DNA from: a virus | Virus record (IMG/VR): IMGVR_UViG_3300042691_018389 | Location: 1-36,767 of that record | Length of the DNA stretch: 36,767 bases | Strand: one strand, 5' to 3' | Shown here: positions 14,793 to 21,567 of the stretch, one piece after another | Layout of the letters: each line of letters begins with the position of its first letter | Position numbering within the stretch: the first letter of the stretch is position 1 | Notes under the pieces: model-generated | Told to the model about the DNA's origin: nothing | What the model saw: only the letters and a program-made list of their open reading frames with translations | Database searches by the model: none | Made by a program: the position numbers and the translations under genes

Positions 14793-15728
14793 ATGGCACA
14801 TGAAGTAGAGACGATGGCTTATGCCGGTGAAGTTCCATGGCATGGTCTTGGTGTAAAAGTAATTGATGATCTGACACCTGCACAGATGCTTGAAAAAGCA
14901 GGTCTAGATTGGACCGTTGAAAAGGTTCCTACCTATATTGATTTTAATAATCAAAAGATTCCAACAGAAGATTCAGCTCTTGTTCGTTCAACGGATGGTA
15001 AGATTCTTTCGGTAGTATCCGGCGAATGGAATCCAGTTCAGAATCATGAAGCATTTGATTTCTTCAATGACTTTGTCATGGAAGGTGATATGAAGATGCA
15101 TACAGCTGGTTCCCTTAAAGAAGGTAAAAATGTTTGGGCATTGGCTAAAGTTGATAATGATTTTGAAATATTGAATGGAGATAAAGTTGAGCCCTATCTT
15201 CTCTTTTCTAATCCTCACGAGTATGGTAAGTGTGTTGATATTAGGTTTACTGCGATTCGCGTGGTATGTAATAACACACTTACCTTGGCTCTTGGTGGGA
15301 CTAGTGATTTGGTTGTACGTCTTAATCATCGCCGTGCTTTTGATGCCGATATGGTCAAGCGCACATTAGGTATTGCTAAGACAAAGATGAATACCTATAA
15401 AGAGGCTGCTGAGTTCTTGTCAACAAAGCGTTACAACCCTGAAACACTTCATAATTATCTTAAAGAAATCTTCCCTGCCTTGTCTAAAGAAAATAAAGAT
15501 GTTATGTCTCGTCCTGCCGAGCAAGTGTTAGCGGTTATGGATACACAACCTGGCGCAGAGTTTGCTCCTGGATCTTGGTGGAATGCATTCAATGGTGTTA
15601 CCTTTACCACCGATCATCTTCTTGGTCATACCAATGAATCACGTTTACAATCTGCTTGGTATGGACAGAACCGTCTTCGCAAAGTCAAGGCTCTTGAGAA
15701 GGCAATTGAGTATGCTGAAGCTGCATAA
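14793..15728 (+). CDS. DUF932 (TIGR03299) phage/plasmid-like protein
   Basis: 311 aa. MAHEVETMAYAGEVPWHGLG is the typical opening of TIGR03299 proteins; FRFTA-like IRFTAIRVVCNNTLTLAL and the C-terminal NAFNGVTFTTDHLLG region also fit. The family is found in phages and plasmids, with no settled function. It has its own promoter (14729), GGAG before the ATG and a strong terminator after it, so it is a single-gene unit, perhaps highly expressed. Confidence 0.9.
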   Translation: MAHEVETMAYAGEVPWHGLGVKVIDDLTPAQMLEKAGLDWTVEKVPTYIDFNNQKIPTEDSALVRSTDGKILSVVSGEWNPVQNHEAFDFFNDFVMEGDMKMHTAGSLKEGKNVWALAKVDNDFEILNGDKVEPYLLFSNPHEYGKCVDIRFTAIRVVCNNTLTLALGGTSDLVVRLNHRRAFDADMVKRTLGIAKTKMNTYKEAAEFLSTKRYNPETLHNYLKEIFPALSKENKDVMSRPAEQVLAVMDTQPGAEFAPGSWWNAFNGVTFTTDHLLGHTNESRLQSAWYGQNRLRKVKALEKAIEYAEAA

Positions 15729-15748
15729 AATTACACTGCATTGGTTAG

Positions 15749-15776
15749 GTCTGAGGGGTTATCCCTCAGACTTTTT
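15749..15776 (+). terminator. rho-independent terminator after DUF932
   Basis: GTCTGAGGG and CCCTCAGAC form a 9-bp stem with a 5-base loop, followed by TTTTT. It lies 20 bases after the DUF932 stop. The 89 bases after it, up to the next gene, hold nothing I can support. Confidence 0.88.
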
Positions 15777-15865
15777 CTACTTAGGAATCAGTAGATTTAA
15801 TTCTGGAAATCCGTATACTAGTTATAGATTAGGTCCAATTCTTATTAAGAAATGGTGGAAATAAA

Positions 15866-16081
15866 ATGAATGAAGATAATTTTAAAGTTAAAGTAACATT
15901 GAAGGTTGAATCATCTGGTCATCATGATTCTAATTTTCCGGATAAAGTTGGAATTCTTGAATTTGATGCAACAGATGTTCATTATGAAGTTGTATTGGAT
16001 CAATTCAAAACATTTTTGACAATGATGGATTACGTAATTGATCCATTTGATAAACTTGCATTGGTCAAAGACAATGAGTAA
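15866..16081 (+). CDS. hypothetical protein, 71 aa
   Basis: GGTGGAAATAAA precedes the ATG. Beta-rich, acidic protein (FKVKVTLKVESSGHHD at the N-terminus), cytosolic. Start of a run of overlapping small genes to 17038. Function unknown. Confidence 0.6.
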   Translation: MNEDNFKVKVTLKVESSGHHDSNFPDKVGILEFDATDVHYEVVLDQFKTFLTMMDYVIDPFDKLALVKDNE

Positions 16082-16310
16082 AAAACAAGATGAAGATTTG
16101 AAATCTGCGTATACTGACACTCTTGCCTTCATTAATGGCATGTTGGATAATTATGATGCTGTTGTTGTAGGGGCAGTAATGTTATCATTAACACTATCAT
16201 TATATAAAACAGTTTTGCCTTCAGAAGACTTTGATTTGATGGTTGATGCTGTAGCAGAAACAAAAGATAGTATAAAACCTTTTACACCACCTAGGGAGAT
16301 GATGCAATGA
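16074..16310 (+). CDS. hypothetical protein, 78 aa
   Basis: I start at the ATG at 16074, overlapping the upstream stop by 8 bases. It has a hydrophobic central segment (VVVGAVMLSLTLSLYKTVL) that could be a membrane helix or a buried core helix. Its stop overlaps the GapR-like gene by four bases. Function unknown. Confidence 0.55.
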   Translation: MSKKQDEDLKSAYTDTLAFINGMLDNYDAVVVGAVMLSLTLSLYKTVLPSEDFDLMVDAVAETKDSIKPFTPPREMMQ

Positions 16311-16546
16311 GTAATGGACCCAATAAAGATGAAGTGATGCAATACATTAATCGTATTGAAAAACTCGAAGAAGAAAAGAAAGCTACCTCTGAGGATATTA
16401 AGAGTGTATATGCAGAAGTAAAAGCAACAGGTTATGATGCTAAAATTATTCGTAAGCTGGTTGCAATTCGTCGTAAGTCAAAAGAAGAACGCCAAGAAGA
16501 AGAAACCCTTCTTGAACTTTATATGACAGCTATCGGAATGGAATAA
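16307..16546 (+). CDS. GapR-like (DUF2312) DNA-binding protein
   Basis: 79 aa. INRIEKLEEEKKATSEDIKSVYAEVKATGYDAKIIRKLVAIRRK followed by ERQEEETLLELYM is close to Caulobacter GapR, which encircles overtwisted AT-rich DNA ahead of replication forks and stimulates topoisomerases. Nearly the full length of the family is present. GGGAG precedes the ATG, which overlaps the upstream stop. In a phage it could manage supercoils during replication or interfere with the host nucleoid. Confidence 0.9.
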   Translation: MSNGPNKDEVMQYINRIEKLEEEKKATSEDIKSVYAEVKATGYDAKIIRKLVAIRRKSKEERQEEETLLELYMTAIGME

Positions 16547-16836
16547 TGAATAAACGCAAACTCCTTACCGATCGTGATGGACCCGATGGATCCATGACTA
16601 AGTATCTTGTTGATATACTTGTTCGTATTAAACAAGAGTCATCAGATGAATTCGTACGCGCAATGGCTCATCAAGCCATTCAAAAAGTAAATGGAGGCAA
16701 TCCTCTAGAAGATGCAGTTTATACTATTGCATCAAAAGAATTATTTGTAGAATCTGAACTATATCTTATGTTAGCAAAACAAGCAATTGCAGACGCTGAA
16801 GGGATTTTAGGTAATGGGAACAGTTCTAGAGTTTAA
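16546..16836 (+). CDS. hypothetical protein, 96 aa
   Basis: Starts on the last base of the GapR-like stop codon, so the two are coupled. Helical and soluble (YLVDILVRIKQESSDEFVRA). Overlaps the next gene by 23 bases. No domain recognised. Confidence 0.6.
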   Translation: MNKRKLLTDRDGPDGSMTKYLVDILVRIKQESSDEFVRAMAHQAIQKVNGGNPLEDAVYTIASKELFVESELYLMLAKQAIADAEGILGNGNSSRV

Positions 16837-17038
16837 AAAGAATGTAACAGCAAAACCTGTTATTGATATTCCTGTTTCTTTTTGGGATAGATTTAAAGAC
16901 ATTCTTCGTATGTATTATTCAGAAAATGATGTACATCTTATTGTAGCTGCCATTATGGATAAAGATTGCTACGAACGAACTAACGATGATATTCGTAAAG
17001 CAGCTGACATATATTATAAGTTTGCGCCCGCAAAATAA
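16814..17038 (+). CDS. hypothetical protein, 74 aa
   Basis: Starts within the end of the previous gene. Soluble, with an aromatic-rich centre (PVSFWDRFKDILRMYYSEND). It ends just before a promoter, closing the 15866-17038 operon. Function unknown. Confidence 0.6.
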   Translation: MGTVLEFKKNVTAKPVIDIPVSFWDRFKDILRMYYSENDVHLIVAAIMDKDCYERTNDDIRKAADIYYKFAPAK

Positions 17039-17041
17039 GAG

Positions 17042-17070
17042 TTGATTTTTTTCTCATAATACTCTATTAT
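17042..17070 (+). promoter_or_regulatory. sigma70-like promoter
   Basis: TTGATT, 17-base spacer, TATTAT, followed by TATAATATGAAG, the same kind of initial sequence as at 13758 and 35724. It drives the genes from 17095. Confidence 0.7.
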
Positions 17071-17094
17071 TATAATATGAAGAAAGGAAATAAC

Positions 17095-17202
17095 ATGACT
17101 AAAGAAACAAAAATGGAAATTGCACTGTATTTGTTACAGTTTCTTACTGGTGTAATTGTTGGTATTTCGTTGGCTGAAATTCTTAGGGTAGTTCATGGAT
17201 AA
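17095..17202 (+). CDS. small single-pass membrane protein, 35 aa
   Basis: Short ORF with AGGAAA before the ATG. MTKETKMEIAL is followed by a hydrophobic helix (LLQFLTGVIVGISLAEIL). The stop overlaps the next start by 8 bases. The spacing and the promoter just upstream support it as a real gene. Function unknown. Confidence 0.5.
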   Translation: MTKETKMEIALYLLQFLTGVIVGISLAEILRVVHG

Positions 17203-17635
17203 GAAAGTATTTGTGTTTGATATAGATGGTACATTAAGCAACCCGGAACATAGAATTAGATATCTTCATAAATCACCAAAAGACTGGACGACATTTAAAG
17301 CATTAATTCCTTTTGATGAACCTCATCAAGATATGATATGGCTTACACAATGCTTTAAAAGTTATGGTCCAGTTGTTCTTTGTTCTGCAAGAGATGATAC
17401 AAATCGCAAAGAGACTATTGATTGGTTGCTCAAACATAATGTTTACTTTGATGATTTGTTTATGCGGAAAGCTAATGACTACCGTGATGACGGAATCATC
17501 AAGAAAGAACTTCTTGATTTTATTCGTAGAGAATGGGGTGAACCCTTTATGTGGTTTGATGATCGTAATCGGGTAGTAGATGCTATACGTGAAGAAGGTA
17601 TTCGTGTTCTTCAGGTCGCACCTGGTAATTTTTAA
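17195..17635 (+). CDS. HAD-family polynucleotide 3-prime phosphatase-like protein
   Basis: 146 aa. VFVFDIDGTLSNPEHR holds the DxDGT nucleophile motif, VLCSARDD motif II and FDDRNRVVDAIRE motif IV. This arrangement and KDWTTFKAL match the C-terminal phosphatase domain of T4 polynucleotide kinase (PseT). The N-terminal kinase domain is absent, so it would remove 3-prime phosphates only. It could act on RNA or DNA ends in repair. Confidence 0.8.
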   Translation: MDKKVFVFDIDGTLSNPEHRIRYLHKSPKDWTTFKALIPFDEPHQDMIWLTQCFKSYGPVVLCSARDDTNRKETIDWLLKHNVYFDDLFMRKANDYRDDGIIKKELLDFIRREWGEPFMWFDDRNRVVDAIREEGIRVLQVAPGNF

Positions 17636-17649
17636 TCGTGGAGATAAAT

Positions 17650-17916
17650 ATGTCTAAAGTAACACTTGAAATGGAAATGGATCAGGATCAAATTGATACT
17701 ATTATCCTTCAAGAACTTCAGGAAACACTTGAACGCAATCTTGATGATTATCATAGCAAAGTGAAAGTGTATGAGAAGCGCAAACATCATCGAGATTTAA
17801 TTGAAAGTCTACACCGTACCGTTGCATATTTTATGGAATATAATGCTTTTCAAGCTTATGCAGATACACTTGAGTGGCCCAAAAAGATGAAACGTAACAA
17901 ATACGATTGGGTTTAA
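17650..17916 (+). CDS. hypothetical protein, 88 aa
   Basis: GGAG about six bases before the ATG at 17650. Highly charged and helical (LERNLDDYHSKVKVYEKRKHH), likely coiled coil or DNA-binding. No recognised family, though small proteins of this style are common in T4-like phages. Confidence 0.6.
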   Translation: MSKVTLEMEMDQDQIDTIILQELQETLERNLDDYHSKVKVYEKRKHHRDLIESLHRTVAYFMEYNAFQAYADTLEWPKKMKRNKYDWV

Positions 17917-17918
17917 AA

Positions 17919-18122
17919 ATGCCTGGACTTTTCATTGCCCGTAGATATGTAAACCAAAACGGTGAAACAAAACCCGTTGATTACTATTTTGATACAAGGG
18001 AAAAAGCTGAGAAGTTTATTGAAGGTGTTAAATTATCAACACCTTCTGATCATGGTCATGAATTTGAAATATTAACCCATACAGCTAACGATGTATTAAA
18101 TAAATATTCTGCTAATACATAA
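17919..18122 (+). CDS. hypothetical protein, 67 aa
   Basis: ATG two bases after the previous stop. MPGLFIARRYVNQNGE and YYFDTREKAEKFIEGVK suggest a small alpha/beta fold. Similar in layout to the 18985 gene (beta strand, then a helix rich in K and E), but the sequences are not clearly related. Function unknown. Confidence 0.55.
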   Translation: MPGLFIARRYVNQNGETKPVDYYFDTREKAEKFIEGVKLSTPSDHGHEFEILTHTANDVLNKYSANT

Positions 18123-18130
18123 GGTATTAA

Positions 18131-18307
18131 ATGTTTGAAGAACCTTATCCTTTGATTACTGATACAATCAAAAGTCTCAGAATTAAATTAGCCGAATATG
18201 AATGGGAAAATAATCAAGATATTGAGGCCATTGATAAAATAAAATATGAAATTGATCAATGGATGGTTGCTATTAGATTAGGTGAAAAATATCACCTTCC
18301 ATTTTAG
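18131..18307 (+). CDS. hypothetical protein, 58 aa
   Basis: ATG eight bases after the previous stop, with GGTATT upstream as a weak SD. Helical and acidic (LAEYEWENNQDIEAIDKIK). Last gene before the late-type promoter at 18325. Function unknown. Confidence 0.5.
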   Translation: MFEEPYPLITDTIKSLRIKLAEYEWENNQDIEAIDKIKYEIDQWMVAIRLGEKYHLPF

Positions 18308-18324
18308 GTTAAAGCCGTCAATTT

Positions 18325-18332
18325 TATAAATA
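18325..18332 (+). promoter_or_regulatory. T4-late-type promoter element TATAAATA
   Basis: Exact TATAAATA, the minus-10 element read by the T4 late sigma gp55, about 18 bases before the endonuclease ATG. Only two exact copies were noticed on the plus strand in this window, here and at 20309. The gp45 clamp needed for late transcription is encoded here; gp55 is not in the window. Confidence 0.55.
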
Positions 18333-18349
18333 AGTATACGGAGGTAACA

Positions 18350-18841
18350 ATGTATACAGTTTATAAAATTACCAATAAATTAAATGAAAAATATTACATA
18401 GGGGTACACAAGACAGATAACCCCTATGATAATTATATGGGAAGTGGTAAAGCAATCAAAAACGCTATAGAAAAATATGGTGTTGAAAATTTTACCAAAG
18501 AAATACTTTTGGTTACTCAAACTAAAGAAGAAGCTTATTCGTTAGAAAAAGATCTTACCTCTAATTATTTTGAAGAATCAAATTATAATATGAAACAAGG
18601 CGGTGTAGGTGGATTCACTCCTGAAAATGCACATAAAGGTTTAGTTGCCTTATGTCGCATCGCTGGCAAAGCTTCATACGAACAAAAAAAAGGATATCAT
18701 GCTCAAACAAAAGAACAACTTTCTGAAAATGGTAGAAAAGGTGGTTTAGCACTTAAAGGTAAACCTAAAAGTGACAAACACAAAGAAGCTGTTAAGGCTG
18801 CTTGGGCAAGAAAAAGAATGGGCGTGTCGTATAATGGTTAG
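18350..18841 (+). CDS. GIY-YIG homing endonuclease
   Basis: 163 aa. VYKITNKLNEKYYIGVHKT gives the GIY-YIG core, followed by YMGSGKAIKNAIEKYGVENF and a helix with EEAYSLEKDL that would hold the catalytic Glu, as in the T4 Seg-type enzymes. The C-terminal half (ENGRKGGLALKGKPKSDKHKEAVKAAWARKR) is a NUMOD-like DNA-binding region. GGAGG precedes the ATG. The last 22 bases of the gene lie inside the tRNA at 18820, so its C-terminal residues are specified by tRNA sequence. Confidence 0.88.
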   Translation: MYTVYKITNKLNEKYYIGVHKTDNPYDNYMGSGKAIKNAIEKYGVENFTKEILLVTQTKEEAYSLEKDLTSNYFEESNYNMKQGGVGGFTPENAHKGLVALCRIAGKASYEQKKGYHAQTKEQLSENGRKGGLALKGKPKSDKHKEAVKAAWARKRMGVSYNG

Positions 18842-18895
18842 TACCAGCTCCTCATAAGAGCTCTAGTGTCCGTTCGAATCGGGCCGCGCCTACCA
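18820..18895 (+). tRNA. tRNA-Met(CAT), or Ile2(CAT) if modified; CCA encoded
   Basis: A full cloverleaf folds by hand: acceptor GGGCGTG/CGCGCCT, D stem GTAT/GTAC with GG in the loop, anticodon stem AGCTC/GAGCT with loop CTCATAA (anticodon CAT), 5-base variable loop, T stem GTCCG/CGGGC with loop TTCGAAT, discriminator A and encoded CCA; 76 bases in all. It lacks the three G-C pairs of the initiator anticodon stem, so it is not an initiator. Elongator Met and lysidine-modified Ile2 cannot be told apart here. It overlaps the end of the homing endonuclease gene. Confidence 0.92.
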
Positions 18896-18910
18896 CCATA
18901 AAATAAAATT

Positions 18911-18938
18911 AGCCATCGAGAAATCGGTGGCTTTTTTT
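18911..18938 (+). terminator. rho-independent terminator after the tRNA
   Basis: AGCCATCG and CGGTGGCT form an 8-bp stem (one T-G wobble) with a 6-base loop, followed by seven T. It lies 15 bases after the tRNA CCA end, so endonuclease mRNA and tRNA probably share one transcript. Confidence 0.85.
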
Positions 18939-18961
18939 ATTGATTCATGATAATATATAAT
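18933..18961 (+). promoter_or_regulatory. possible weak promoter (TATAAT only)
   Basis: TATAAT at 18956-18961 lies 24 bases before the next gene. The matching minus-35 position holds only TTTTTT from the terminator tail, so this is weaker than the other promoters. Confidence 0.35.
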
Positions 18962-18984
18962 ATACGCAACAAGAGGAGGCTTCA

Positions 18985-19179
18985 ATGTCAACATATCCAG
19001 GCCAATACAAATATATTGTTGAGTTTGATAAGACATTAACCAAAGGTGTTTGTAACGGTCTTACTGTTACAGATAAGTTACATTTTGTTTCTGAAAAAGA
19101 TGCAAAGTCTTGGATTGAAGCAGTCTCTAAATTAAACCGCGATGGTAAATTTCACAATTTTAAAGTGAGGGCCGCGTAA
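18985..19179 (+). CDS. hypothetical protein, 64 aa
   Basis: Strong SD (GAGGAGG) before the ATG. Soluble alpha/beta-type protein (YKYIVEFDKTLTKGVCNG, then EKDAKSWIEAVSKL). The stop overlaps the next ATG. Function unknown. Confidence 0.6.
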   Translation: MSTYPGQYKYIVEFDKTLTKGVCNGLTVTDKLHFVSEKDAKSWIEAVSKLNRDGKFHNFKVRAA

Positions 19180-19361
19180 TGAAAACATCACATTATTTTA
19201 CATTTGTAATTTTAATTTCTATTATTGCAACTGCAGTACTTAGTACATTAACACAAAACTGGGGTCAACTTGGTATGTGTATTACAGCATTTGCTGGTTG
19301 GATGGTAGTAGCAAAACACGAACAGTTAGAAAGAAAAGCAAATGAAACTCTTTCTGGTTGA
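19179..19361 (+). CDS. small membrane protein, 60 aa
   Basis: Two hydrophobic segments (YFTFVILISIIATAVLST and MCITAFAGWMVVA) with a short charged tail. Starts on the last base of the previous stop and overlaps the next gene by 20 bases. Could be an inner-membrane accessory or holin-like protein. Not recognised. Confidence 0.55.
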   Translation: MKTSHYFTFVILISIIATAVLSTLTQNWGQLGMCITAFAGWMVVAKHEQLERKANETLSG

Positions 19362-19662
19362 CGCTGTCTCTTCTTACCGTACTTCTTATGTTGTTCGTTG
19401 TGAAAACGAAGATGATGCTAAAGATACAGTAACAATGGAAGAAGCAAAAGAGTTTAGTCAAGAATGGCTTGGCGAAACAATCTCTCGTGTTTCTGAGATC
19501 ACAGAAGATGATTATCTAGTTCTTTTTGATAAAGAAAATGATTATCTTAAAGAATGGGATATTGAGAAAAAGAAATCCCTGATTTCCACCGTCAATTATA
19601 TTGTTACATCTGACGATAAGAAACCAGGGATTGATCCAATGTCTAGACCAGGTGATCTATAA
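19342..19662 (+). CDS. hypothetical acidic protein, 106 aa
   Basis: Starts inside the previous gene. N-terminal MKLFLVDAVSSYRTSYVVRC reads as a beta strand, not a signal peptide, because it is not hydrophobic enough. Acidic body with EENDDAK-type segments. It ends one base before the converging minus-strand gene. Function unknown. Confidence 0.6.
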   Translation: MKLFLVDAVSSYRTSYVVRCENEDDAKDTVTMEEAKEFSQEWLGETISRVSEITEDDYLVLFDKENDYLKEWDIEKKKSLISTVNYIVTSDDKKPGIDPMSRPGDL

Positions 19663-19980
19663 TCACTTGCTCATATAGGCATTAGCACCAAAAAATGTAG
19701 CTACAACACCTGCTTGTGCAATATAGAACATCTGTAATAGATTATCTAATGCAGCGAGCCTATCTATTCCGACAAGTGGTGTAAATAAAGCTAAAGTAAA
19801 GATGACCATGCTTCCCATAGCAACCCATGCCATGGAACGAAGCTGGTCTTCTTTTTTGTCTTTATTTTCAGCATCAATCATGGCTTGTGCTTTATTCATT
19901 TCATCATCAGTAACTGTACCATCACCATCAACGTCAAATTGGTTATACTTAGAACCTTTTTCTAAAGTCTTAGTTGCCAT
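19663..19980 (-). CDS. EF-hand membrane protein, 105 aa
   Basis: Residues 16-27 are a perfect 12-residue EF-hand loop (DVDGDGTVTDDE, with D16, D18, D20, G21 and E27), normally a calcium site. A charged helix follows, then two hydrophobic segments (MAWVAMGSMVIFTLALF and IAQAGVVATFFGANAY). The loop would lie on one side of the inner membrane. It is translated after the 20261 gene, with a two-base gap. I recall similar proteins in marine T4-like phages but not a function. A lysis role is a guess. Confidence 0.7.
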   Translation of the reverse strand: MATKTLEKGSKYNQFDVDGDGTVTDDEMNKAQAMIDAENKDKKEDQLRSMAWVAMGSMVIFTLALFTPLVGIDRLAALDNLLQMFYIAQAGVVATFFGANAYMSK

Positions 19981-19982
19981 TG

Positions 19983-20261
19983 TTAAGCTCCGTTATCGCT
20001 ATTGCCATAAAAGAAACCAATTATGGTAGCAACAGCTGTACCAAGTAAGAAACCTAGAATAATGTTAGCAAAATTCTGACCACCTTCAGGAAGTGGTACA
20101 AATGTTACACAAAAGAAATATACAGTAGAACTTAGAGCCCAAAACCACGAATACCAATAGATAAAATGGCGTGCTGTTGCATCGCCACTCTTTACTAATT
20201 CTGAATGAAGTGAACGAGCTTCAGCTACGTCTTTTGCCGAAATATCATCTAATTTAGCCAT
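19983..20261 (-). CDS. small two-helix membrane protein, possibly holin-like
   Basis: I start at the ATG at 20261 because GGAG lies upstream; an in-frame ATG at 20291 is less likely. 92 aa: a soluble N-terminal helix (ISAKDVAEARSLHSELVK), then two hydrophobic segments (YWYSWFWALSSTVYFFCV and IILGFLLGTAVATIIGFFYG) and a short charged tail. The layout would fit a holin, but I see no decisive motif. It forms a two-gene operon with the EF-hand protein. Confidence 0.6.
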   Translation of the reverse strand: MAKLDDISAKDVAEARSLHSELVKSGDATARHFIYWYSWFWALSSTVYFFCVTFVPLPEGGQNFANIILGFLLGTAVATIIGFFYGNSDNGA

Positions 20262-20308
20262 TATATTATCTCCATCAATTAAATTCATCAAATTTTCACA
20301 TTGAAAAT

Positions 20309-20316
20309 TATAAATA
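20309..20316 (+). promoter_or_regulatory. T4-late-type promoter TATAAATA of the curli-like operon
   Basis: Exact TATAAATA, followed by TTACGGAGG and the csgF ATG at 20331. The flanks resemble the element at 18325 (TATAAATAAGTATACGGAGG). If read by the phage late sigma, the whole 20331-25646 operon would be expressed late. The untranslated leader would be only about 10 bases. Confidence 0.6.
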
Positions 20317-20330
20317 TTACGGAGGTATTT

Positions 20331-20768
20331 ATGGTTAGATATGTTTTGGCTGGTTTTTTGATAATATCACCAGCAGCTGCATCCGAGATGGTATTCAAAT
20401 TTAATAATCCTTCATTCTCGGGTGAAGGATGGTCTTCACATGTTCTTACGATAGAGAACCAAGAGTATACTCGTAAGATGAAAATTATAGAGGATCAGAA
20501 AGCTGCTGCTGCTAAAGCTGCAGCAGATGCAAAGAATACTAATCTAGCCAAGTTTTTAAATAACCTTGAGAGCAGAATATACGCTACTATTTCTCAGAAG
20601 ATTGCAGAGCAATTATTTTCTGACCAGGGGTTGACAACAGGTAATTTTGATGTTGCTGGTTCTAATATTTTTTGGGAATCTACAGCAGATGGTATCCATT
20701 TAATTATAACAGATGCTGGTGGAATGACAACTGACATAACAGTTCCTTTGGGAAGTCTTGCAATATGA
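20331..20768 (+). CDS. csgF: CsgF-like curli assembly protein
   Basis: CsgF caps the CsgG pore and couples secretion to fibre nucleation. 145 aa with a signal peptide (MVRYVLAGFLIISPAAAS). The mature N-terminus EMVFKFNNPSFSG matches E. coli CsgF, where M-x-F-x-F-x-N-P-x-F inserts into the CsgG channel. An Ala/Lys-rich helix follows (about residues 50-70), then a beta-rich C-terminal domain ending DITVPLGSLAI, like the TIQVSGL end of E. coli CsgF. Start chosen by GGAGG five bases upstream. Overlaps csgG by four bases. Confidence 0.88.
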   Translation: MVRYVLAGFLIISPAAASEMVFKFNNPSFSGEGWSSHVLTIENQEYTRKMKIIEDQKAAAAKAAADAKNTNLAKFLNNLESRIYATISQKIAEQLFSDQGLTTGNFDVAGSNIFWESTADGIHLIITDAGGMTTDITVPLGSLAI

Positions 20769-21565
20769 AATATATTATTTTAGCACTTACATTGGTTTTG
20801 GCTGGGTGTAATTCGGTTCCTAAAGATTATAGGGATGAATTAAAAACAGAACAACCAACACCAATTTATAAAAAAAGACAAAATGATTTAGTTAATTTAA
20901 TACCACCCGATGGACCGCAAGTACCTGTTGCTGTTTACAAGTTTGGTGATCTAACTGGACAAAGAAAACCTAATGATCGCTTTGCTGATCTCAGCACTGC
21001 AGTATCACAAGGTTCAGAAGTATTCATGATCAAGGCATTGCAAGATGCTGGTGGTGGTACATGGTTTAAAGTTGTTGAGAGAGTTAACTTAGATAATCTA
21101 GTTAAAGAAAGACAACTTATTAAGAGTCAAAGAGAAGTATACGAAGGTAAAGAAGCAAAACCACTACAACCTCTAATCGTTGCAGGTATTATGATTGAAG
21201 GTGGTGTGGTAGGATATGATAGTAATGTTTCATCTGGAGGTGCTGGTGCACGTTTATTAGGAATAGGAGCATCACAACAATACCGTAAAGATGAAGTGAC
21301 CGTTGTATTGAGATTAGTTTCCATTAATACAGGTGAGATTTTATTATCGACAGGAGTATCTAAGACTATTCTTAGCACAGGTACTAATGGAAATTTGTTA
21401 AAGTTTGTAGACCAGAATACTACTACAGTAGAGTTTGAAGCGGGTAATAATATTAACGAACCAACAACATATGCAGTTCGTATTGCTATTGAAGAAGCTG
21501 TAGTACAAATGGTTCGTGAGGGAATTAGAAAAAATTTATGGAAGTATAAACCAGAAGAGAGGTAA
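20765..21565 (+). CDS. csgG: CsgG-like outer-membrane curli secretion pore (lipoprotein)
   Basis: CsgG forms a nonameric lipid-anchored pore that exports curli subunits. 266 aa compared with 277 in E. coli. The lipobox LAGC puts the lipidated Cys at residue 15. VAVYKFGDLTGQRKP, LSTAVSQGSEVFMIKALQDA, IEGGVVGYDSNVSSGGAGAR, LRLVSINTGEILLSTGVSKTIL and NEPTTYAVRIAIEEAV follow the E. coli sequence along its length. At the pore constriction, the E. coli segment Y-P-A-S-N-F reads D-R-F-A-D-L here by eye, so the channel lining differs. Likely a working pore in the host outer membrane. Confidence 0.95.
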   Translation: MKYIILALTLVLAGCNSVPKDYRDELKTEQPTPIYKKRQNDLVNLIPPDGPQVPVAVYKFGDLTGQRKPNDRFADLSTAVSQGSEVFMIKALQDAGGGTWFKVVERVNLDNLVKERQLIKSQREVYEGKEAKPLQPLIVAGIMIEGGVVGYDSNVSSGGAGARLLGIGASQQYRKDEVTVVLRLVSINTGEILLSTGVSKTILSTGTNGNLLKFVDQNTTTVEFEAGNNINEPTTYAVRIAIEEAVVQMVREGIRKNLWKYKPEER

Positions 21566-21567
21566 CA

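Noticed and set aside
15562-15864. 100-aa ORF overlapping the DUF932 end
   Set aside because: Mostly a shadow of DUF932 in another frame, it passes through the terminator and has no SD.
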